Positions 37,001 to 49,000 of a stretch of DNA of 64,000 nt are shown here, piece after piece. Numbering within the stretch: position 1 is the stretch's first letter; every line of letters starts with the position of its first letter. The DNA is taken from assembly GCA_015143295.1 (NCBI GenBank), contig CM026573.1:6188434-6252433 (forward strand). Reading direction: 5' to 3'. Origin of the DNA: Tetracentron sinense. Taxonomy: Eukaryota > Streptophyta > Magnoliopsida > Trochodendrales > Trochodendraceae. A program made the translations under genes and the position numbers. Under the pieces are notes generated by a model. The model saw only the letters and a program-made list of their open reading frames with translations, was not told the origin of the DNA and searched no databases.

Positions 37001-40000
37001 GATTATGGACTAGCTACAAATTTTGTGGTTTTGAGTTTAGAGGTGGTGGGAATTAGGATAACCCTCCTCAACTGCATTTAACTGGCGGGTTCATTAATGT
37101 TCACATTTACCTAAAGTGTCCACGAGAGATTAACCATGACATGAGGATGGACTTGAAAGACAAGAAGGCAGAGAAGCAGCGTGTGAAGAAAGCATAGAAG
37201 CAGCATGTGGCATTGAAGAAAGGTGGATCTGGGGAGGGGGTTAGTATTGATGGTAGCATGGCTGATAGTGGGTATGGTGATGATGATGGCAGACCCCTCT
37301 TTATAGGAACAGATGGACACAGCTAGGCGAAGCTCCAGGTTAGAAGCATAGGAGAGGGAGATGCAGAGATTCCACGCCAGTCGCCAGCATGCATGGTCTT
37401 GGGAGTTCAAAGCATGAGGTTGGGAATTCTAACAGCAGGAGAGGTGGGTTGCAGGACAAGCAAAGCATCAAAGATACATTTGACAGATCTATAACTAGCA
37501 TAGGAGCATGCTGAAGTCAACGATAATGAAAAGTGGTACGAGCATTGTGAATATGGGTCCACACATATACAAGGAGAAGGGATCCAAAAAGAAGAGGCTG
37601 AAAGAGATGTTGTCAAAAGGAAATGTCAGGAAAATGGCAAGGACGCCATTGGGACTTCATATCCAACCACATCCCAGCCAACGATGTGACATCCCTCCTA
37701 TTACCAATGCATGATTGATTGATCGGGCGTAAAGGGACCAACTTCCTATGAGATCACAATGCCAATGCTTGATGTAGAGATAGCTGAGATTTGCACGTAC
37801 ATCAGGTCCTTTAAGAAGAACTGAGAGACATATGGCGTGACCCTTATGTGTGATGGCTAAATTGGACCAACGAAGTTGTCTCTAATCAACTTTCTCGTCT
37901 ATGGCGATGGTTAGACTGTTTTTCACAAATCAATTGATGCATCTACCTTTATAAGGATCATGTGTGTTTGTATCAACTGATGTATCATGTGTGTAGGTTG
38001 TCACGGACAACCATGCTTCATTCAAGAAAATTTGGGAGCTATTAATGACAAAGAGAAATCACCTACAATAGACACCATGTGCGTCTCAATGCATCAATTT
38101 GATGCTAAAAGATTTTGGGGATAAGTAGACAGTGAAGAATATGGTTGAACAAGCCCAAAAATTGACGAGCTACAATATAACCACAACTGGGTATTGAGCC
38201 TGATGAGGGAGCACACGACTGTTGAGCTATTATGACTGGGCATCACCCTCTTTGCCACCAACTTCATCACCGTATAGAGCATTCTCTCCCAAAATCCAGG
38301 GCTGAGGATGCCCACTTCAGACAGGTGGCATGAGTACCCACACAACCATACCACTAAAGCAAAGGGAGTAGAGGATATAATTTTTTAGTAATCGGTATGT
38401 ATGACAGTTGACCTGAGATCCTCAAGGATGTTGTGAAGGTCCTAAAGATGGTTTATGGGAACAAGTGGGCAACAAACGGGATATACATATGAGGTAATGA
38501 GGTGGATGAAGCTAGCTATCCGGGCCGTTATACCAAATTCCTAAAGAGCTACTGCAAGAATGTCGATACACAGTGGGACAAGCAACTCCTACATGAGGGA
38601 GTATCAAGCTTCGTGATGTAGGACATCTAACCAATACTCCCAAAAGCTGCGACTAGTAGGAGCGAAAGATTACATTCATTTTATCTCATAGCTCAGATCC
38701 AAGCTCTCGGCCGTACCCACCTCGTGGGCCATGTTACAACGGCCACCCCACTCCGAGTGTGCCCCCACTTCACACAGGCCGGCCCACTCGAGCCCGGTGT
38801 GACAATTCTCCTCCATTAATCACCCCCGGTGAGGAGTTTCAAACACGAGACCTCCCACTCTGATACCACTTTGATGTAGGACATCTAATCAATACTCCCA
38901 AAAGCCGTGACTAGTAGGAGCGGTGATTAAATTTCTTTGATCTCATAGCCCAGATCCATGCTCTCGGCCAAATCCCCCTTGTGGGCAATGTTACATAGGC
39001 CACCCCACACCGAGTGTGCCCCCACTTCACGCAGGCTGCTCCACTCGAGCTCGGTGTGACAATGCTCCTGCATTACTTGGTACCACAATTATTACTACAA
39101 CCATGTTTTCCACAACTACAATGTACAATTGGGAGCGTATAATGAGCCTAATGAATTCGAGCCAACATGAAATAGTATAAATTACTATTAATGTATTTCA
39201 TTACATACAATGTTTCCAATGCTAAGTAGTGTTTGTAATTGCTTAAAAATGATTATGACGTGTTTTCATACTCATCTATCAGCCTGCTCACTCTTTTATG
39301 ACATATAATGTTATTAAATATTATATGCATGATTATAAATGTAGTTGTAAGACTTTACTTAGTGTGCTTTTAACCAGTGTTACAAATCTCGTTCTCGGGT
39401 TTTTATCGACCGCAATTTTTCTCGGGAAATTTTCAAACCTGAAATTGTTCAGGTATTTCTCGCCTAAATCTCGGCAATGATTAAAAAAATATATTAAATT
39501 ACATAAAATAGTAATTAATATCACAAATTTATAAATTCATAAACCCAACAACATTGGGTATTTATCACGATATTTTAAAACTAAATCTCGCAGTATTTAC
39601 TAAATAAAGAGAAAATTATATTTCTCGCGCGATTTTTAAAATATCACGATAAAAACAGAGTTTTAAAATTTCGATGTTTTTCTCGGGGGAAATTGGGTAT
39701 TTCTTGAGAGATTTGTAAGAATGCTTTTAACTTATCTTAGCATTAAAAGCAGTCTGTGTAAAGTATACTAGTGTTTCCTAGCGACTAGCGTATGAGTTTA
39801 TTAGTGTATCCTAAAGTTTTACCCACGTATCCAAACATATTCTCCATACGTACCTATTTTGGATTGACCAATACGTGACGTCGATACTCAATACCAATAC
39901 TTTAAAACATGGGAATTGACACCTAGAAATATTGACTATCCCCAAACCAGATGCCTCTCAAGTATATATTCAAATGCGTGTTCTAGAAAAATTTGGGACA

Positions 40001-43000
40001 TAATTGAATAACTAAATGAATAAAAGATATATAAAACTTATCCAACTAATAGTTTCACTGATACCCATCAAAGAATGAGTGATAACAATGCAAAGTATGA
40101 GAAGTCCAAAAGGCAAAGGATAAGAAAAAAGATACATTTTCTTTAAGGGGAATATAGTCCCGTGCCAGGTCTTCGGCATTTCTAATTCATGCCTAAACAC
40201 CTCTTAATCATCAAAAACGGTGAATTTTTTACTTCCTCAAATGTCGAGAGTCCTACGTGGCATCAACAATAGCTCATCAACTCATCGTCCCACACCAATA
40301 ACCTACACGGACTCTGATCTACCTACCTCTTTCAGTTTCTTCAGTTCTCTGGACAAAGATAATTTAACAATAACAAATTCATTTTACAATAATCCCGCTT
40401 CAAGCTTCTAGTTTCTCTAGATAGTCGTCCAATGAAGCAAAATACAGTTTTTCCCTAAGGTCTTAAGATTTTTAGATTCATTTTAAGGGTGGGCCCATTA
40501 TTGGTGGAAGTAGATTCTCCCAATGTCATTGTTGGGCTAAATGAGTGGAGGATGGACCATGAGCGTGGAGACTTCCTAACATGATAGATCACACTGGAGA
40601 CCTCTCGGTTCATTATCGTTTGTCTAACCCTAGTAGGGGCCAGTGGCCACTGAAGTGGCACTCTCTTTAGCCAAAGGGAGGGTAAATAGGACTACATGTA
40701 TATAGGGAAGTCTGTTCCCCAATTTTATATACTTCCTATTAATTTAATACATAAGAGATAGTAATCAAAAAGTTTTTTTTAAAAAATACCCTTATCGTGG
40801 TACATTTACCACCAACCACTGCCGCATTGTCCCAAGATCCCTTTGTTTGCTCTCATTGTCGACAAATCGTAATGTTAACAGCTTAAATTGTTAAAATTTC
40901 CTCCATATTACTTAACTCTTTATCATTGTCAGAGCACCTCTACCTCAGTTACCTGCAAGTCCCCCATTGTCCCTTCCTGTTGTATTGGCTACAAGTGGTA
41001 CAATGGCACCCATTCTACCGTTCTCTCTAGAGTCTCCCAATGATTTGGCCCAGTCTAGTCCACATGCAAGACAGTGCATCTACTAGAAAGAAAAGTACCA
41101 TTTATCAAAACAAATAAATTATGAGAATCTACAATATGGAAGGAATAGAGAATTGTATCCGGAGATCTAATGATATTTTTCAATCGGTGATACAATATAT
41201 TGCAAGAAATAAAGTGAAACTAGGCAATACAATTCCCAATGTAGAAGGAGAATTAAGAAGTATATAAATGTTAGAAGGAAGAAGCATCTTTAATTGACAT
41301 CTGTCGAAGTATCACACACATGTACGCAGTTCACCAAATGATAGTTGCAAGCAGCCCAAAAGCTTACATCCTCAAAATTCGGTATTAACTCCTTAAAATG
41401 GAGGCATAGCATTTTTTAATTGATACAATGTCAAATAAATAATCAATGGGGATCCAAGACCAATCAAAATAACAAACTGAGAAAATAGCCACATTTAGTA
41501 CTTGGCATAAGGAGCAATTCTCAAAACTACAGTGTAACAAGTTAGATGAATATGTATAAATTGAAATCACCATGAGGGAGACTGATTCTAAAACATAAGG
41601 AATATGGCATGTACTAATTGAACTCACAATGTGGCTCATACTGCACCCCTACAGTTAGCCTTCCCATCCTGCTTACTAACCATGCGCTTCTTGGAAACTC
41701 GTCTAGCACTATAGAGCAACATCAGTAAGTCTGCAATTATTTTACTCTGCAACTCGTATGTTCACATTGTTACCAAATCAAATGCCGTCCAAATTAAAAT
41801 TTTCCAAACCTAATCAAAGCCAACCTAGACAAAAAAAATACTCCTAGCCCTTGATAATTCAAAATGTGAAGATATTTGTGATGCATAAAATAAATTGAGT
41901 AAACAAACCACAAATAATTACAAGATGTCTTAATAAGAATATGGATCAAGATTCAAGTTGAAATTTGGACTAAATATATGAATTATCATGATAATTCAAA
42001 ATGCTTAACAACAATAAATTAAGTTTTGTAGGGATCCCTGGAAACCAAACAATAAAATTTGGATCAAGATTCAAAGGGAATCTGATTACCCAAAATAAGA
42101 ATTATGGACTAAATATGTGAGGCCATATGCTTAAATAATAGCAAAACTAAGTTAGCTACGGCCTTATGGGACAAGAAAGGGTTAGGCACCTAATGCCACC
42201 CAGTATGATTGATCGGTCTCTACTTCTAAGTTTTAAGATTAAATTCTCATAGAATGGTCCTCACCTTATATCATGCCAAACGATCATCGACCTAACAATT
42301 AAAAATGCACCATTGTCTAACAGTAACAAAAGTAAAGAGTAGATTCTAGGCGTCTATGCAGTATGCACCATTATCCAATCAGCAAGAATAGATCCAAGGT
42401 GCCAATGCCTCATTATCCAACAGAAAGAATATACCTTAGGTGTCAGTTTTTCTTGATCGGTAATCAAAATACTATCTAAGAGAAAAGAGATTACATCCAC
42501 TATTACAATGATAATAAGAATAGGAAAAGAGTTTACAAGGGAGTAAACTCAAGTACACTAGTAATACTATATGAACTCTCCGAAAAGAAAACCCTTTGGT
42601 GTCAATGTGCCACTTTTCAACAGTAATAATGTGAAGACTAAATTCCAGGTGCCTATGCACCATTTTCCAGCAACAAGAATGTAAAAAGCAAACACTAAGA
42701 TCCCAATGCACCATTAACCAACTCAACAAAAGAAAAAAGCTTAAGATCTAGGTCCAACTGTGCAAGTGCAATATTAACCAACTGACCAGAAAAAAATAGC
42801 TTAAAATTAAAATGCCAATGCACTAGCAACCAACCAAACAGAAAAAGAAAAACTTAAGATCTAAGTTACAATGCACTATTAACAAACTGAAAAACGGTAG
42901 AACTTAGGATCTAGAATGCCAATGCTTCTTTATTAGCAGAGCATTAGAAAGAACTGAAAAGACATTTCGGGTATTAGAGTCATTATTTCAGGAAAGAGTG

Positions 43001-46000
43001 AGGAAGATTCTTCACTAACATGACTCAGAGTGGGGTAGAGGCTATGGATCTTCTTTCTGCAGTGTACTTAATATTCTTCTCCGACACTCTCAGATAGAAT
43101 TCAGAGTTCACCTTTAGGGGTATTCGCGTGTATCAAATGGGCTCTGGCCTCTGAGTAGGGGTTTCATCTGAGGTTTGAGGTCGAAGATCGAATCTATAGT
43201 GAAAATGGGGTACATTTGATATATAAAGTAGCTTTGACATCAAAGGATGGCACTTGGATGGTTTAGATCAGATTTAGGAAGTTTGTGGTAGGTTTTCTAA
43301 ATAGCAAGATCGGTTATGGTCATTCCTAGGGTTTGGGGGGTTTGGTAGAGATCACCCACCAAAGGTTGGGAAAATCAGGGCCACTTTAATACAATCTGGT
43401 CTTAAAGAGGTAGTTTACCATTGCTCACTGTTTGTATGTGAACTGCTGCTCGAGATAGTGAATCGGATTCCCCTTGAGAATAACTGATGATTGACTGTTC
43501 CTTCGCAAAACCGATCAGCTGTTTACCAGCTGACTTACTGAAGACTGCTGGTTTGAATCATGATATCTTTGTTGTTTGATCTACAGTTCTGTTGATATTG
43601 GGCTTGTTGGAAAGCTTCTTCAGAGACTTCCAATGATCCAGCTTGTGCTTTAAAAATACGAGGGTGTTTGAATCGAAATTAGGTATAAACCAAGGTTGCC
43701 TTATCCAGCGGTCTATTTGTCACTTTTATGAAATGCTAATTTTAGCTCCCAAAATAAAGTGTCACACCATGGTCATCTGAAAGGTCTTTGATCTTTCATC
43801 AAGAAATGATGTTTCGATTTACCCTTCGAAATTTAATACAAAAATGTCTGTCTTCATGTGTTTCTGGAAATCAAGGTTTCATGGATGGCTGAGTGACTTG
43901 AGTTAGAAAATGCTTCCAATTCTGTTTGATTTAAGAAAATAAGTTTTCATTTATAAAAAAAGTTGGATATGAAATCAAATGATTCTGGTCACATGATTTT
44001 CATATGATCCGATGTAAAATCGCGTTTCAAAATGATATCCCATTACAATGATTCAAATTAAAGATCTGATATACTGATTTCCCATGAAGGGGACCTCTCA
44101 AACCCTGGACACATCTTATATCATGATCAAAGAGCAGTCTAAGATCCAGGAGTGCTTTCAGGCCAACCATGATACCATAAGGTTTGTCTACTCTATGACG
44201 ACTGCAGATACTGAATCTTTTATGCTAACACCCTCAAACAATGAAACTCTATCTACACAACTTCTCAGTAAAATTCATTAATCTAACTTCTAATGATGCT
44301 AGAAAGCAATACAAACAAATCAAAACATGTTCTTTCTATAAATATTGTCAATATCTCAAATAACTTGATTCTTTATTATTCCAAAGGTTAATCACTTTGA
44401 CAAAAAACTATGAGAAGCTTTTCATGATGCATCATGTTGGACATATATGCCCTCGAAAGCCAATAAGAGACTTTTCTATGTTGATTAGATAAGCATCATA
44501 TTCACACAACCAATTATAAAGGGTATTTATATTAATTACTGTCTCATATGATGAAGACATAAAGTTCCATAGGTAACATTGTAGGAAAATCATGCAAAGG
44601 TTGCGAAGAGATATGATTTTCCAGTTCCTTGTAAACCTAATATTGTTCGAAGCCTCTAGAGTACTGGTTGGGCGCCGTACTTCATCATGGCTTGCACATG
44701 TGTAGTTCTATGAGATAGTGTAATGAATCTCATTCACAGAGAGTGGTGACTCTTGACTAACATGTGAGTATATGTAGTAAGTACATAATACTGAACGGGG
44801 TCACTAGTGGATACCCTATGGAATACACTGTCAGATTGTATTAGAGTTATCCATTTGACAAATTGTCCTTAGACCTGAGAGGTTAACATCTTCTCAGACA
44901 TTTGTCTATATGGCTTTGATGTGCTAATCGGCAATGTCCAATACACAAGACTAACTCCGGGTACATTGGGTCATGTACACTATGTTTGGAGAAGTGTGTA
45001 AACACTCAATAAGGAATCCACAACTCCTTAATTGGAGATAATGATATCAAGGTGATACTTGTTGAACTGAACTGTTAAATCCAGTACTGGTGCTTTTCGG
45101 TAAAATGGTTTTTATCGAAGTTGATATTTTTAATATGGAAAAGTATATATATATATATATATATATGTCAGTTCTTTTCTAATGTTTCTTCAAAAGTGTT
45201 TTGGAGGTTCAGTTCATTGAAAAAGTAATCATGAGAAAGAGTTCTATTCATAAGCTAGGGACTAAGACAGTGGAATTGTTCTAATCCCGGAAGCTTACAA
45301 GTGATATCGGAATGTGGAAGGATTTATTTGTAAATATATTGTGAGATGGTACTTACAAGCAATTCTCTAATTTCTGGAGGTTAATCACATTGTGTTAATG
45401 GACATTAATTGTGATTGGTGGAAGTCCAGGGACTTAGATAACATTCTATGATCCTAATGGAGTTTTAGGAAAGGTGTTTCCTAGTAACAATGCTTCAACC
45501 AAAAAGGTGAAGTACTTGGTCCCACAACCGGAAATAGGAGATCCCTTTAGATCCCACACACGAGGACCTTCTTAAAGTATTTAATTTAATTTATAATTAA
45601 ATTAATTAATTTCTCTAAGTAATCACTATATGGTATAGTGAAGCTCTAAAAGGTGGAATCACATTAGATGTGAAAAACCAAATGGGTAGGACCCATTGGG
45701 AATTATTATAAAAGAATAATTCAAGTGACCAAGAGGGTTTTGGAAACCCTTTGGGCGTGTGGAGTGGGACCCACCTAGGGTGGGACGCCCACTTCAAGGA
45801 GGAATAATAATTGTTATTATTTTAATTAGTTTCTAATAACTAATATCCTTATTAGATAAGGTTAGTTAGTTATTTAGTTAGTTACTAATTAAATATTCCC
45901 TAATTGTTAGGGATTCCATTAGTTAGTTACTAATTCAAGATTCCTTATTGGATAAGGCTAAGATTAGTTACTAATGGATAAGGTTGGTTTCTTTTAAGAT

Positions 46001-49000
46001 TAATCCTAATTGGATTAGGAGAATAATCAATAAAGGAAACTATTGAGGAATCCTAATTGGATTAGGATAAGGTTAATGAATTATAATTGGATTACAATTC
46101 AAGCAACCAAGAGAGAACTTATATAAAGGATTGGATGCCCAGCCCTTTAAGAAAAATAATTCTCCAGAATTTTTTCTTCTCTCCCTCTCCTCAAGTTCAC
46201 GCCCAGCCCTCTCCTCCTTTGAGGGCGTACGGTCACCCTTCCCCTTCTTCCTTTTGTTTGGTTTTTGATCTTGATGATCAAGAACAAGTTCTTTGAAGAT
46301 CAAGATTGGATCTTGTTTGATCAAGAAAGGTTCTTGGATCAAAGAAAAGATAAAAGAGCATGGAATTTGGAAGGGCCATTAGCTTCCATTAGAGAAAGCT
46401 TTAAAGGAAAAAGAAGGTTCGTGTGAATCGACAGGAGACTTGACACTTGTGAAGTTTTGCGAGTACTATTCTAACGTGGATTTGACTTAACAATTTCAAA
46501 GTTGCAAATGTGAATGTTATTCTAACCTTCATTGAATAAAATCAATTAGAATCTTAGTCAGATCTTGGGATTCGATGTATGCCCCCCAAGAACTATTTTT
46601 CTAAAATTAAAAAGAGGCATACTTTCACATCATACATATATAGTTGAAGTCAATGCCTATACTAAGAAGAGTAAACACATCAAAGTGAAATACCAGTTAC
46701 ATACAAGAGAGAGGCACAAGTTTGGCTCCAATAGATAAATTTCCTGAACCATATCTCAAGCCCATAACACCATAATCTTCTGAACATATCCTGCATGCAA
46801 AATTAGCTTTCAGAACAAAGCACACATTGATATACGTGCTTAACTCTAAGAACAGACAAGATAATATAACAGTGTCTTATATATAGAAACACACCTTTTC
46901 TTTATTATCAAAGGGAGAATGCCAAATGCACCGAATCCGTACTTAGGGTAGTAAGCACATGACCTCATCCGCAAAATTCTACGTTACCCAATGTCCAGTA
47001 CTCGTTAAGTAATAGCAAAAACAATAAAACAAAAGTTCCTAATGTAATAAAAAGAAACTATTGATAGTAGAGATCTTTCCTTCCCGGAAAAAATAGTAAA
47101 GATCTGTATTCATTAGGAAACTTTTTTTTAAAATCTCTACCAAAGAAGATCGTTTACTTACGGTTCAGAATTCGATACAAAAAGGTCCATGAATGTATGA
47201 GGATCATCAACATCCCTGCTCATAGAAGAAAACAACAGAAGATAGCTCAATAACATCCTTTACAGTAAAGCAGTTCATGACAGAGACCAAAACTAACTCT
47301 GCCTGTACCTTTGCCAGCGAAATAAAGCATTTCCTTCAATTCTCTCCTCAGGTTTATGATCAAGTGGGCCTGACACCTGAAGATGTTAAGGGGAACAAAT
47401 TTCTACTCCTTGCTGGAAATTTCCATACTTGATTTTTAAGATAGTCAAATACAAGCTATAATAAATCTTCATCATACATAGTTCATGCTAAGCAATGAAG
47501 TCATTCCAAATCTTGTGTAATCATGCAAATCATGCCAGTCCTCAGATTGAGTCAAGGAACCTCTACTCAGAATAATTCACGAAAGAAGGCAGATAAATTC
47601 AAAAGGTAAAGTCATCTCTTTCACATCCCCCCACCCCACACACACTCTCTCTCTCTGGGTACATGTCCAGAGAAAACAAACTGATAGAAGAAAAATCAGC
47701 TGCAAATTTCAAGACGTATACAAGCTCATTGATATAAATAGGTCCCTATCTGTTCGAAGACTATAAAAAATCATTTTGCACGTCTTTGAAGATTTATGAC
47801 CCACCTTTTTTTTTGGAAATGGGGTAAGGAAAGAGAGAGCGAACTTTCAATTGTCCAGATTCCGAGATAGAGGTTTTCAAAGATTGATGGCATAGGAACT
47901 CATAGGTAGAATTTATATACTTTGACGGTTGATAGGAATAGCATTTTTAGGCTACATATAAATTGATTGATGGTTCATATGTAGTTCAAATTCACAAAAA
48001 GTCTCCTCACACTCAAATCTATAACTCTGCAAGGGCCATCAGACTAAATGTTGACAGTAGTAGTAGGGAAAATCTATGCTCAGCTGCTTAGGGTGGGTCT
48101 CACATTATTAATACATGCTCTTGCATCCTCAATTGAAAGAAAAAATTCAGTCCATTATGAAGTTGAAGCATAATGGTTGTCTCTATTGCAATTGATATAT
48201 ATTGTTTAAGGAAGTGCTCAGAATGTAGCTAGGTAGAAATTAGAGAAGAGGGCTAAACCTCTTGGAAGGACTACTGAAATTATTGCTAATATATTTGATA
48301 TTGTTGACTGAATCTCTAATGCTTCTTACAGGTTGCAACAGTAGAGAAGCAGCCCTCAAATGACATATTGGCCAGCAATGGGATCAAGCGGATTCATATC
48401 AATTTACAGAGAACATAAATGTGATCTTTATTACTATCATTATCATAATTCGTATATTGAAGTCAAGCTTATAGACTTATATTGGATTCTAATTCTATAC
48501 CTTCGGAAAACTCATTTTTCCTTTTAAGAAAAAAGAGATAAGCATGGCTGAACAAATTTAAAATTTTAATGCGACTCTAAAAGGGGGAGGGAAAAACTAA
48601 AAATGACATGGATAAGAGTTACTGAAATTATGGCTTTTAATAGAATGGAATGGTGGAACAGGATTCGTGTTGCCGACTTCAAATATTTGGGATAACCGGA
48701 TAAGGCATTGATGATGATGATGACGACGACTAACCTTACAAGATGCAATGTTTCTAATATCTAACAAAGACAAAGCTTGGTCGACGCAATATGCACAATG
48801 ATCAAATACTGATTTCAGAGTAAAACTTGAAAATAAAATAAAAACTCGGAGAAAAGTATTCATCAATGCCTTTACACAATTTTTGTATCAGGACAGACTC
48901 TGTCCTCTACCAAGAGAAAAACATGGAAGGAAGAAAATGTGGTATAGAACAATAGGGAAGAAAAATTAGGTATAATTTTGGGGGATACAGTTGCAACCAA

